From Winogradskyella wichelsiae (GTDB lineage Bacteria; Bacteroidota; Bacteroidia; Flavobacteriales; Flavobacteriaceae), in the NCBI RefSeq assembly GCF_013403925.1, contig NZ_JABFDJ010000002.1, positions 744,001-808,000 of the forward strand: DNA of 64,000 nt, read 5' to 3'. Both the position numbers and the translations under genes were made by a program. A model generated the notes under the pieces. The model saw nothing but the letters and a program-made list of their open reading frames with translations, was not told the origin of the DNA and did not search any database. Numbering within the stretch: the stretch's first letter is position 1; each line of letters opens with the position of its first letter. Positions 45,682-54,099 of this stretch are shown piece by piece.

Positions 45682-48354
45682 TTACAAGTTATAGCCAACG
45701 CTAAACATAATAATGCGAGGTAAAATATAAGTCTTACTATCTGAAATTAGATAATCAGAAAAACTATTACTTTGTTTAAATTCTTCATTAAATAGGTTTT
45801 GACTCGTGATTTTAAAAGACCAAGCGCTATTCTCTCTTTTGTATGATAAAGATGTATTTGCAATTTGATAGTCGTTTTTTTGAGCCAAATCTTTGTTGTT
45901 ATAAATGTTTTTACTGTATTCAAAATTGAATATAAAACCATCAAGAAAATAGTAATCTATTTTTGAAAAAGGTACTGTAGTTACAAATTTAGAAGTTGTA
46001 CTGTTAGATGTAAATCGACTAATATCCTGTTTTAAACCGATTTCTATGGTTGGAAACTTTTCAAAGAGCGTTTCTAAACCCAATTCATAATTATAACTTG
46101 TATTTCTGTTTGTTTCAATAGTATTATCTACCTCTTGTTTGAAGTTTGACTTGTTGTATCCTACATTAAATTTAGATTTTATGTTTTTAATATCTTTTTC
46201 TAAGTGAATGTTAGCCGTAAAATCTTCAGAAGCGTTATTAAATAGTTTGGCACTTATAAATTGATTAATTTGTTGAGAGACGTTTGGATTGGAAGAATCA
46301 AAAACAACAGTATTCTTTACACCTCTAATTTGCTTGTTATAGCTAATGTTTGCAAACAGCAATAAACCTCTGTACAAGCTAAACCGACTGTATCTTGCGT
46401 TAAGCGAATGAAATAAGTTGTTTTCTAAATTCTCATTTCCTCTAAAAACAGAATTATAAGATTGTAAATAAAACTGATTTGCAAAGCGATTAGTATCAGA
46501 GAATGTTGTTTTTAAGTTGTAATTCAGTTGAATTTTTCTAGATTTATTAAAGTCGATTTTAGCTAAAAAATCTGGTAACACAATCCATTTATTTTTGTGA
46601 ATCTTAGTTTGTTGATTTACGTTCCAATTATAATTGTGTAAAAAGGCACCTTGCTTAAAAGTAAAAATACCTGTTCTAAATTTATAATGTATTCCTGCAA
46701 AGGCATCGTTTAATTTAAAATCTAGATTATTATTGAAACCATCAGATTGAAAATTATTTTCATCGCCATTATCTAATATTTGTTGGTCTGTAGTAAGGAA
46801 ATTCTCTGCTAAAAGTTTATTGCCGAGTGTGGTATATATGTGGTTACTCTTGTTAATTTCCCAGTAATATTTAAAGATACCATCAAAATTTTGCTGTTGC
46901 GTGTCTCTATCTTGGTTAAGACGTATTAAATCTTGACTATTATCTGTTGGAATTAATCCTTGTAGAATTGGATCTTGTGTAGACCAAAAGTTATTTCTGT
47001 CGGTTGAATCGAATACATAATTGATAACAGCTGAAAACGTATGGTGTTTAGATTTTCTTTTGTGCCACTCTACATTTTGGTTTAAAAAAGTAGCCGTTAA
47101 ATTTCTGTTTGTATTTATGTTATTAGTATTGTTTGAGACAATTGTTGCTAAATTATCGTTATTAGTTGTATTTGTTCTTTTTATTTGGGTTCTCGCATGC
47201 CACCATTCTGATGCGTTTGGCACATATTCTAAATTAAGGTTTGTTATACCTAATAAATTTTGAGCATTTGTTTTATTGGTTTTCTCTTCTGTATAGGTTG
47301 TATATTCATTAAAATCCTCAACAAAATTGTTGGTATCACTATCTGAAAGAATTATATAACCAGAAATATCTAATTTTGAGGAAGCTGTTTTAGTAATGTT
47401 TAAAGCACCAAATTTTTGTGTGCTTGTTAAGACATCTCTATTGTCCATAAATTGAGAAAAGTCGCCTCCACGGAAATTAAAATTACCTTTAAAAACAGCA
47501 TTTACACCACCAGAAAAACTAAGATAATCTTTAAAGGACATTGTCTCTTCACCTATGTTATTAATATTACCGATAAAATTTATATTGATTTTTGGTGCAT
47601 AATAAAAGAGGTTTGCACTTGTTTTATAAAAATCGTTATTGCCTATTCCAGCAGATATATCACCAAAAGTAAATCGGTTTTTATCTTTTTTTAGTTTAAT
47701 ATTCATAGCCATTTCATCAGAATCTGTTAAACTCTTTAAAAAGGCGATTTCATTATAATTATCAATGACTTCTATATCTCCAATTGCATTTGCAGGAATG
47801 TTGTTTACGGCTAATTTAGAGTTGCCACCGAAAAATTTTTTTCCATCCACTAGCATGGCAGTAACTTTTTTGCCAAATACAGTTACAGTACCATCTCTAG
47901 ATACTTCTACACCAGGTAGTTTATGGAGAACGTTTCTTAATTTGCGCTCAGACCCATTAACAAATTTATCTGTTTTGTAGGTTGTAGTATCGCCTTTTAC
48001 AGTTATTGGCATTTCTATGACGACCGCACTTAATTGTTCAGTTGATTGTTTTAAAACAATATTCTTTTGAAGCGTTTTTGAGGCTACAAATTGAAAGTTA
48101 GCGGTCTTATATCCTAAATACGAGATACTGATATTTACCGTATCTTCTTTAGTCAATTGTAATTTGTAAAACCCTTCACTATCTGATACTGAAAATTTTA
48201 GATTTTTTGAAATGTCATTAGGCTTAGCTATAACGTTGGCTAGAGATATAGGATTATTGAGACTATCTGTAACTTTCCCTGATAAGGTTATGTTTTGGGC
48301 AAATAAATTGGTAGTAAACAATAATAATAAAATAAAGATATAGTCTATTTTCAT
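45682..48354 (-). CDS. Outer membrane beta-barrel protein with carboxypeptidase-like and plug domains (module 1)
   Basis: Signal peptide MKIDYIFILLLLFTTNLFAQ, carboxypeptidase-regulatory-like domain (about 24-100), a plug-like domain with LRNVLHKLPGVEVSRDGTVT and VTAMLVDGKKFFGGN, then a large Asn-rich barrel ending PRIIMFSVGYNL. This TonB-receptor-related type is common in Bacteroidota beside GLPGLI genes. The longest frame starts at 48399, but the signal peptide begins at 48354, giving 890 residues. A GLPGLI gene and a miniprotein gene lie upstream in the same direction. Substrate unknown. Confidence 0.88.
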   Translation of the reverse strand: MKIDYIFILLLLFTTNLFAQNITLSGKVTDSLNNPISLANVIAKPNDISKNLKFSVSDSEGFYKLQLTKEDTVNISISYLGYKTANFQFVASKTLQKNIVLKQSTEQLSAVVIEMPITVKGDTTTYKTDKFVNGSERKLRNVLHKLPGVEVSRDGTVTVFGKKVTAMLVDGKKFFGGNSKLAVNNIPANAIGDIEVIDNYNEIAFLKSLTDSDEMAMNIKLKKDKNRFTFGDISAGIGNNDFYKTSANLFYYAPKININFIGNINNIGEETMSFKDYLSFSGGVNAVFKGNFNFRGGDFSQFMDNRDVLTSTQKFGALNITKTASSKLDISGYIILSDSDTNNFVEDFNEYTTYTEEKTNKTNAQNLLGITNLNLEYVPNASEWWHARTQIKRTNTTNNDNLATIVSNNTNNINTNRNLTATFLNQNVEWHKRKSKHHTFSAVINYVFDSTDRNNFWSTQDPILQGLIPTDNSQDLIRLNQDRDTQQQNFDGIFKYYWEINKSNHIYTTLGNKLLAENFLTTDQQILDNGDENNFQSDGFNNNLDFKLNDAFAGIHYKFRTGIFTFKQGAFLHNYNWNVNQQTKIHKNKWIVLPDFLAKIDFNKSRKIQLNYNLKTTFSDTNRFANQFYLQSYNSVFRGNENLENNLFHSLNARYSRFSLYRGLLLFANISYNKQIRGVKNTVVFDSSNPNVSQQINQFISAKLFNNASEDFTANIHLEKDIKNIKSKFNVGYNKSNFKQEVDNTIETNRNTSYNYELGLETLFEKFPTIEIGLKQDISRFTSNSTTSKFVTTVPFSKIDYYFLDGFIFNFEYSKNIYNNKDLAQKNDYQIANTSLSYKRENSAWSFKITSQNLFNEEFKQSNSFSDYLISDSKTYILPRIIMFSVGYNL

Positions 48355-48464
48355 TGAAATCACCTTAATTTTTGTCTTAAACTGCACACGCGGGAACATT
48401 CTAATTACTTTTTTAAAAATCGAAATTTAGAATGAAAAATGGATAAGCCAATCTAATTTATTAA

Positions 48465-49205
48465 CTAATTGTTGCCAAATACTTTACGTTTAGCTTTTTC
48501 GATAATTTCTACATATTCTTCATAAGTAACTACCTTTCCTTTCGTTGGAGCTTTTACTTTAACCTTTTTTTTAGGATTAAGTTCTATTTTAGTAACCTTA
48601 AAGGTGGTTTTACCTAGGTCTAATTCTAAAATTAATCCAGGTAAACCATATTCGCCTTTTGGTCCAAAGTTTAAAGGTAAGGCTGGTGCGTACCAAGCAA
48701 TAACTTTGCCTTTACTTCTCGTGGCTTTAAAAGCTGTATAGCCATTTATTATTTTAGATTCTTGTGTTAATTTCCACTCTAAATTTGGATTAGGATAAAT
48801 AAAGCAATCACCTGTAGTTTCACAGTTTTTTATTAAATATTTATCCTCTTTAGTATTATAGTAATATTCATTAGATCCACCTGCACCTGTTCTCGCTATT
48901 TTTTGCCCAAAATCAGTTTCATCTATATTTAAGCTAGTTTCTACTTTGTACAAACCTTCTCCATTATTAAATTCAATGGTCGATAATGTAGGTGTTGTAT
49001 TGAGAAATACTGCATCCATCCCTTGTATCATAAATTCACCTTTCTGCTGTTTGCTTAAAGAGTCTCTTTTTTTTAAGTAATTATCTTTTGCTTTTTTACT
49101 TATTGTAGATTCGTAATGAATAATGCCGGAAAGGTTATCTTGTGCGTTTAAAGTCAATGAAATGACAAATGAGGCAATAACTATTATTGATTTTAAATGT
49201 TTCAT
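48465..49205 (-). CDS. GLPGLI family protein (module 1)
   Basis: 246 residues with a signal peptide (1-21) and the family-naming motif YGLPGLILEL at about 197-206, preceded by the usual AWYAPALPLNFGPKGE stretch. One Cys pair (CETTGDC) may form a disulfide. GLPGLI proteins are found only in Bacteroidota-type genomes, often with outer membrane barrels; function is unknown. It lies between the miniprotein gene (65-base gap) and the barrel gene (110-base gap), all on the minus strand. Confidence 0.9.
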   Translation of the reverse strand: MKHLKSIIVIASFVISLTLNAQDNLSGIIHYESTISKKAKDNYLKKRDSLSKQQKGEFMIQGMDAVFLNTTPTLSTIEFNNGEGLYKVETSLNIDETDFGQKIARTGAGGSNEYYYNTKEDKYLIKNCETTGDCFIYPNPNLEWKLTQESKIINGYTAFKATRSKGKVIAWYAPALPLNFGPKGEYGLPGLILELDLGKTTFKVTKIELNPKKKVKVKAPTKGKVVTYEEYVEIIEKAKRKVFGNN

Positions 49206-49270
49206 ATATTTTTTAAAAAATAATCTAGAGGCTATTAACCTCTAGATATAATTGATATAAGACTTTACGA

Positions 49271-49534
49271 TTAGCAACCTTCCATACATAAAGCATATAA
49301 TGCAGTATAGTTTTCCATTAGTTCTCCACCTGCACCTCTATCGTCGTGGTCTTCGGATATTAATAATGCAACGTGTCTTGCTGCCGCGTTACAATCACTA
49401 GCACAACCAAAATCATCTTCAGATTGTATGGTTTCGTTATTTACTATGGTTTCTTCTTTTTCTATTGAATTAGCATTCATAAAAGTAGCACCTATAGCTA
49501 ATGTAAAAACTAGACTTAAAAATAATTTTCTCAT
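49271..49534 (-). CDS. Secreted twin-CX3C miniprotein
   Basis: 87-residue precursor with a clear signal peptide (MRKLFLSLVFTLAIGATFMNANS). The mature part has exactly four cysteines arranged as CASDC (44-48) and CMEGC (83-87), i.e. two CX3C motifs 34 residues apart, each probably on a helix. This suits a disulfide-stapled helical hairpin or a metal site. The last residue is Cys. No family recognised. A plausible promoter lies 60-90 bases upstream, and the GLPGLI and barrel genes follow in the same direction, so it is probably exported and used with them. It could instead be a modified peptide precursor. Confidence 0.75.
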   Translation of the reverse strand: MRKLFLSLVFTLAIGATFMNANSIEKEETIVNNETIQSEDDFGCASDCNAAARHVALLISEDHDDRGAGGELMENYTALYALCMEGC

Positions 49535-49592
49535 AATTTAAATTGTTTCAATAACCCTAATTTAGTTAAGGTTGGATTAATAATTAATTATG

Positions 49593-49624
49593 CAAAGATT
49601 TTAGCAAAGAGAAAATATAGCAAA
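49593..49624 (-). promoter_or_regulatory. Promoter of the miniprotein-GLPGLI-barrel operon
   Basis: Minus-strand TTTG (49624-49621), 20 bases, then AATCTTTG (49600-49593), one mismatch to TAnnTTTG. Leader of about 55 bases to the miniprotein start. Confidence 0.45.
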
Positions 49625-49793
49625 GTGTGCAAAGAAAAAATAAACCAACGCTGGTTTTTGGTATCAATACCTGTTCAAAAAACGACTTAAATGCCTTTGC
49701 TTTACATTTTTATAATCTTTCGAACAGCGTGAATCTAAAAAAAAAATAGAATAAATCAAATAAAAAATAGGTTTTTTTTTGAAATAAAACCTA

Positions 49794-49832
49794 TTACGGT
49801 TTTTCCGTAATACTACTGTGGTAAAACCGTAA
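49794..49832. promoter_or_regulatory. Inverted TTACGGTTTTnCC operator-like element
   Basis: TTACGGTTTTTCC (49794-49806) faces GGTAAAACCGTAA (49820-49832) across 13 bases. The first copy extends to a local palindrome TTACGG-TTTTT-CCGTAA. The same 13-mer occurs upstream of the subtilase gene at 20711. It is probably a regulator binding site about 170 bases before the miniprotein promoter. The rest of 49535-49975 shows no gene. Confidence 0.5.
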
Positions 49833-49975
49833 GTGCTAACCTAAAATAATTGAAAATTTAACAATTTTAGATTATGATTTTCCTGAGAATTATATTAAAC
49901 AACGGTTAATAATCATTATCATTTCTAATTGGTGTAACACGTTGGTAATATTTATGGTTTAAAGAAAAAACTTAT

Positions 49976-50166
49976 AAGAATTAGCAGATGAAATAGATCT
50001 CAGCTTAAAAAAAATGGAAGTCGCACGTAAGCTTTTAGAATCTTATGATTACAATGTAAACGAAGTTGGATTACGCGTAGGTTACAGCACAGGAAGCCAT
50101 TTTATTGCGGCTTTTAAGAAGAAATTTGGGACGACGCCTAAGAAGTATATAACGGCTTCTAGTTAG
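49976..50166 (+). pseudogene. araC 3'-end fragment, copy B
   Basis: Matches 45392-45645 of the intact AraC-type gene except for a 63-base in-frame deletion (21 codons) flanked by A-runs. A TAA precedes the homology immediately, so only the ATG at 50014 could start it (50 codons). From that ATG the copy differs at 7 synonymous codons and one missense codon (Gly to Tyr), keeping the second HTH intact. This points to past purifying selection in a full-length paralog, later truncated. It ends 3 bases before the stop of the module 2 barrel, just as the intact gene ends 36 bases before the module 1 barrel. Confidence 0.85.
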
Positions 50167-50169
50167 GTT

Positions 50170-50934
50170 TTAGAACCTATATTCTAGTTTTAATAGTACA
50201 TGTCTTGGTAGTAACCTATATTCGGTGGAAGAAGAGCCAATATCGGTTATTGAGAATGTTCTGTATGTTTCAGTATTAAAAAGGTTTTTACCGGTTAAAC
50301 CCAGAGATAGTTTGCTTTTTATGAGTTGGTATCTGGCATCAATATCTAAGAAATAATACGTGTTATCCGTTGTTTGTATATTTCCAAAATAATAACGCTC
50401 AGATTGAAGCTGCACATCAAATTTATCATTGAAAACAAATGTTAAGTCTAAAAAACTTTCATTGTTAGTATAAGCGTTATTAATTGTAGTTTCTATTTCG
50501 TTTGTTGTCCATTTTGTACCTATATGGTAGTTGAAGACACCTTTAAAACCTGAACGTAATTCTATGCCGTAATTATAATTATTAGAGGTTATGGTTCTTA
50601 GGTCTGAATTATTTACAATGTTTTTAAATTCGCTTTTAGAGTAGCCTAAATCTAGTTTTAAATTAGAAGATATAAACTTAAAATAATAATCAAGTTTAGA
50701 ATTTATACTTATAAACGCTCGGTCTTTTATTAGTATTTGTCGCGATTGGGTAAAATTTTGTTCAATATTTGTATTCGTAGAAAAGAAATCGTGATTTTTA
50801 CTGTACAAAATAAATGTATTTGCAAAAAAGCGATCGCTCCAATTACCCAATTGATAATTAAACGACATACTAGAGGCATCTAATTGATTAAAACTACTAG
50901 TGCCAGTAGAAAACGATCTAAAACTAGTAAGCAC
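50170..50934 (-). CDS. Barrel C-terminal fragment (module 2, part 3)
   Basis: 254-codon open frame, GTG first, covering the last strands of the barrel and ending PRHVLLKLEYRF, a typical terminal outer membrane strand. No signal peptide, so it cannot function alone. Confidence 0.6.
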   Translation of the reverse strand: MLTSFRSFSTGTSSFNQLDASSMSFNYQLGNWSDRFFANTFILYSKNHDFFSTNTNIEQNFTQSRQILIKDRAFISINSKLDYYFKFISSNLKLDLGYSKSEFKNIVNNSDLRTITSNNYNYGIELRSGFKGVFNYHIGTKWTTNEIETTINNAYTNNESFLDLTFVFNDKFDVQLQSERYYFGNIQTTDNTYYFLDIDARYQLIKSKLSLGLTGKNLFNTETYRTFSITDIGSSSTEYRLLPRHVLLKLEYRF

Positions 50935-50941
50935 AAAGTTG

Positions 50942-51640
50942 TTATATATCTAAAATTGTTGCATTTGTAGTATTATAAGAATACGATGAAGTAATTTTGT
51001 TTTTATCATTTATTTTCCAATCTAGTCCTATGCTTGGGTTAAGAAAGAAAGGGTTTTGGCTCTCTGAGCTATTCCTGAAGTCTAATTGATTAAAAAGCTG
51101 ATGTATGTTTAATTTTCCTGTGAGTCCAAAATCGCCTATTTTATAACGGTATTTGCTTTTTATATACAAATCATTAACAGTATAGGTGGTATTGTTTTGG
51201 TAATTTATGGGTTGTTCTAAAGTAGTATCATTTTCTAAGATTGAAAACTCAGTATTTAATTTGTCTTTTCGATATTCATTACCAAATTGAAGTTCTAATA
51301 AGTTCCCATTAGGTTTTCTATCTAATAAATGTGCGCTTACACCTGCAAATTGCATTTGGTTAGTGCTTTGTTGTTTTACGTTGTTTGCATTGGTTGCATC
51401 TGGAAATAAATCTTGATAAAAAAATTGGTTGATACTATAATTTTGTGGTGATTTTTCTTGAGTAAAGTGACCTGTAAGTAAAAAGACTTTTTTATCTGTA
51501 AATTTATTGGTGTAATTGATTTTTTGATCAAATAATGTATTTTGATGCTTTAGATTTTCTATTGTAGAATTCTCGTTAAAGATTAAATTAGAGCCATCAT
51601 TATAATTGCCACTATTAAACTTTGTGGTGGCTTCTAACAT
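50942..51640 (-). CDS. Barrel middle fragment (module 2, part 2)
   Basis: 232-codon frame with mid-barrel strands (NQMQFAGVSAHLLDRKPNGNLLE region). Its reading frame is open upstream of the Met at 51640 into break 1, as expected for a piece of a longer gene. It has no export signal. Confidence 0.6.
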   Translation of the reverse strand: MLEATTKFNSGNYNDGSNLIFNENSTIENLKHQNTLFDQKINYTNKFTDKKVFLLTGHFTQEKSPQNYSINQFFYQDLFPDATNANNVKQQSTNQMQFAGVSAHLLDRKPNGNLLELQFGNEYRKDKLNTEFSILENDTTLEQPINYQNNTTYTVNDLYIKSKYRYKIGDFGLTGKLNIHQLFNQLDFRNSSESQNPFFLNPSIGLDWKINDKNKITSSYSYNTTNATILDI

Positions 51641-51702
51641 TTTGGTTTTAGATATGTTGTAAGTTAAATCTAGCTTGCCAAATGCAATTCTTTTTTTACT
51701 TC

Positions 51703-52827
51703 TTAGTTTGTAAAGTTGGTGTTGTTTGCATTGACATTATCAATTTTATTTCTGTAAAAATCGGTTTCATCCCAATTAAAAAAGCCTAATGTTTTTATTT
51801 TTAGTTTCTCAGTAGGATTAAATATAGCATTTAATGAAACCAGTTCTGCATTATTAAAATTGGTTCTGCTACGTTTAAAATTTAAGCTACCAGCAGATAA
51901 ATTCAATAAACTACTAACGTGTTGGTTGTCTCCGATACTTGATGGTTCATTAGAACGAAAAGGTCTAATAAGGTTTTGAATATCTCCTGTGGTATCATAA
52001 CCAACACTGTTGCCATTGGCTAAAAAAAAGTATTTATTTTTTTTACCAAAATTCATAAGGTTGCCCTTTAGTTGGTAGAAACCATCATTACCAATACCTA
52101 ATTCTGCATTACCAAACCAAATACGTTTAGCATCTTCTTTTAGCTTCAAATTTAAAGCTATTTTATTGCTTTCTTCAATGTCTTTTAGTAACCGATTGTT
52201 TGAGTAGCGTTTTAATACCTCAACCTCTTCTATAGGATAGGCAGACATATTTTTTGACAATATTTTATAGCCTTTCTCAAAAAGATCGTCTCCATCAATC
52301 ATAAGTTTCTCAATTTCTTGATTGCCTACTTTAATTATGCCGTTACTATCTACATTTAATCCTGGAATTTTTTTTAATAGGTCTTCTACCGTTTGTTCTG
52401 TGCCATTAGTAAAGAATCTAGTTTTAAAAAGGATGGTGTCTTTAAGGATAGAAATAGGTTTTTCTGCACGGATAATTACTTCTTTTAAATCTATGGGCTG
52501 TTCTTCTAATTTGATATCTAAGTTAAGATGGCTTTGATTTTTTAAAACAGTAATGGAAATGATTTTGGTTTTATAGCCAAGGGAGGAAAACGAAAGTTTA
52601 AAATGACCGTATTGGTTAGTGGTTAATTTATAGTTTCCATTTTGATCTAAAAATGTATATCCAATAGTTGAAGAGCCAAGAGAATCTTTTAGAATGATAC
52701 TTGCTGAAGGAATTGAATTTCCATTTTTTTCTTTAACAAATCCTGAAATAATTGTTTGAGAAAAAATGAGACTATTAAAAGTTAATAAAATAAATAGAAT
52801 TAGTTCTTTTTTTCCTCTTCTTCCCAT
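51703..52827 (-). CDS. Barrel N-terminal fragment (module 2, part 1)
   Basis: 374 codons: signal peptide (LFILLTFNSLIFSQ), carboxypeptidase-like domain, and a plug-like domain with VEDLLKKIPGLNVDSNG and EKLMIDGDDLFEKG, parallel to module 1. The start overlaps the 3' end of the GLPGLI gene by 28 bases. It stops at break 1 before the barrel is complete. If expressed it would be an exported plug without a full barrel. Confidence 0.65.
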   Translation of the reverse strand: MGRRGKKELILFILLTFNSLIFSQTIISGFVKEKNGNSIPSASIILKDSLGSSTIGYTFLDQNGNYKLTTNQYGHFKLSFSSLGYKTKIISITVLKNQSHLNLDIKLEEQPIDLKEVIIRAEKPISILKDTILFKTRFFTNGTEQTVEDLLKKIPGLNVDSNGIIKVGNQEIEKLMIDGDDLFEKGYKILSKNMSAYPIEEVEVLKRYSNNRLLKDIEESNKIALNLKLKEDAKRIWFGNAELGIGNDGFYQLKGNLMNFGKKNKYFFLANGNSVGYDTTGDIQNLIRPFRSNEPSSIGDNQHVSSLLNLSAGSLNFKRSRTNFNNAELVSLNAIFNPTEKLKIKTLGFFNWDETDFYRNKIDNVNANNTNFTN

Positions 52828-53606
52828 TCAAATTTAATTTCAAAACCTGTTCTTAGTGTCTTCATTTGAGTTACTTGGACTCCTTTGGGTAGCTTGCTTG
52901 CCATTTTTTTATACTGATTATCGTTGTTAAACTTTCTATCGGCATATTGTTTTATTGTTAGAGTCTCTTTCCCTTTTAAAATAGGCTTTAAGTCTAAAGC
53001 CGTTTCTTCAGTTTGTTTGATTGAATTTACTTGCCAATGGTAACGTTTAGTTGTGTCATATACTTCCATAATTAGCCCTGGTAAACCACTAAATTTCCAC
53101 GGTCCGTAAGGTAAAGGATACTCTTCCGAATACCATGCAATATAATTTCTACCCCTAAAGTATAAAGTTGCTTTTTTTAAAAGGTACTTATCAAGCATTT
53201 TTTCTTCATCATGAATTTCCCATTTCAATTGTGGGATATTTTCTTCTACTATGAATTGTTCAGAAAATAAATTGATTCTTGATATAAGGGTATCTTTATT
53301 GAAATCTTGGTAAAAAACTTTTTTCTTTCCTGCGGAAAATAAATCATATTCCGTGTTTTCCCCGTCACTTTGTTTTATGCTAGATTCTGTATTTTTCCCG
53401 TACATGAACATGGACTTTTTTCTCGAGCTATCTAAATATAAAATGCCTTTTTGTGTGGTTGGTCTTTCGGTATTAAAGGAGATTGTATATTCTATTTCAA
53501 CATCATAATTAATATTCTGTGCATAGGTAATATGAGTAATGATATAAAAAAGGATTATTGAATAAGAAATTATTTTCATGTAATTTAAACGATTAAGGTT
53601 TGTCAA
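52800..53606 (-). CDS. GLPGLI family protein (module 2)
   Basis: 268 residues, signal peptide at about 10-29 (IIHIT..TYAQ), and the family motif FSGLPGLIMEVYD at about 166-178 after IAWYSEEYPLPYGPWK. It resembles the module 1 protein in layout but is clearly diverged. The frame appears intact although the cotranscribed barrel gene is broken. Its start lies only about 16 bases from araC fragment C, which points away from it. The N-terminus could also begin at the second Met (MKIISYS). Confidence 0.88.
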   Translation of the reverse strand: MTNLNRLNYMKIISYSIILFYIITHITYAQNINYDVEIEYTISFNTERPTTQKGILYLDSSRKKSMFMYGKNTESSIKQSDGENTEYDLFSAGKKKVFYQDFNKDTLISRINLFSEQFIVEENIPQLKWEIHDEEKMLDKYLLKKATLYFRGRNYIAWYSEEYPLPYGPWKFSGLPGLIMEVYDTTKRYHWQVNSIKQTEETALDLKPILKGKETLTIKQYADRKFNNDNQYKKMASKLPKGVQVTQMKTLRTGFEIKFEWEEEEKKN

Positions 53607-53621
53607 TCAGGCGCTTCAATC

Positions 53622-53843
53622 ATTGAAAAAATGAAAGAAGGTTTTAAGTAGATTTATGGCGACTCAGTTTTTAGTTTTCTATTCGATTATAAAATGAAAG
53701 TGGCACGCAAACTTTTAGAATCTGATGATTATAATGTCAATGAAGTTGGGCTAAGAGTGGGTTACAGCACTGGAAGCCATTTTATAGCAACTTTTAAAAA
53801 GAAGTTCTAAGCCTAAGAAGTATATATAGCAGCTTCTAGTTAA
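53622..53843 (+). pseudogene. araC 3'-end fragment, copy C
   Basis: Related to the 3' end of the intact AraC-type gene and retaining the 63 bases missing from copy B. It has a CAG-to-TAG nonsense change (FK-stop-IYGDSV), and a small deletion near the end that turns KKKFGTTPKK into KKKF-stop. B and C therefore decayed independently. Its end overlaps the stop of the convergent small membrane gene at 53840. Confidence 0.85.
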
Positions 53844-54091
53844 CGAAGTAAATTGTTGGTTTTAACTTGAGATAATGCGTAATGTTTTATTAAATAACTA
53901 ACACTTCCTATAAAAGGTAAACCTAAAATTATTGCTACCCAAATTAAAAACTTAAAAGTACTCTCGTTTTTTGATGCTAAAACTAAGCTTGTAATAATCA
54001 TTACGACTAGTAATGTTCCCATAAAAATAATTTGCATTGGTGAAATAAAAAGCATATTTTTTGGTTTAGTTGATTTAAGGTGAAAGTACAA
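53840..54091 (-). CDS. Small two-helix membrane protein (PLDc_N-like)
   Basis: 83 codons with two TM helices (about 18-40 and 48-68). The second, WVAIILGLPFIGSVSYLIKHY, resembles the N-terminal membrane segment of cardiolipin synthase-type proteins (PLDc_N), where small stand-alone forms are common. The Met at 54055 (MLFISPMQ) is an equally likely start, giving 71 residues. It lies 8 bases after the TraB/GumN gene in the same direction. Confidence 0.7.
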   Translation of the reverse strand: MYFHLKSTKPKNMLFISPMQIIFMGTLLVVMIITSLVLASKNESTFKFLIWVAIILGLPFIGSVSYLIKHYALSQVKTNNLLR

Positions 54092-54099
54092 ATTAAATC

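Larger units (their letters stand above)
50170..52827 (-). pseudogene. Outer membrane barrel gene broken by two frameshifts (module 2)
   Basis: Three consecutive frames (51703-52827, 50942-51640, 50170-50934) read as one ~885-residue barrel of the same type as module 1. Break 1 is at about 51703-51715: the first frame ends NFTN-stop, while the continuing frame reads LRSKKRIAFGKLDLTYNISK. Break 2 is at about 50940-50950 in a GATATATAAC tract: a 2-base loss (or 1-base gain) in an AT repeat turns DIYNNFVLTSF into DI-stop. All other sequence is intact, so decay is recent or these are sequencing errors in homopolymer/dinucleotide tracts. Confidence 0.75.

Noticed and set aside
49976-53843. araC repeats as phage or integron attachment sites
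   Set aside because: No integrase or recombinase gene is nearby, and the repeats are coding remnants with synonymous divergence, which fits gene duplication better than att sites.
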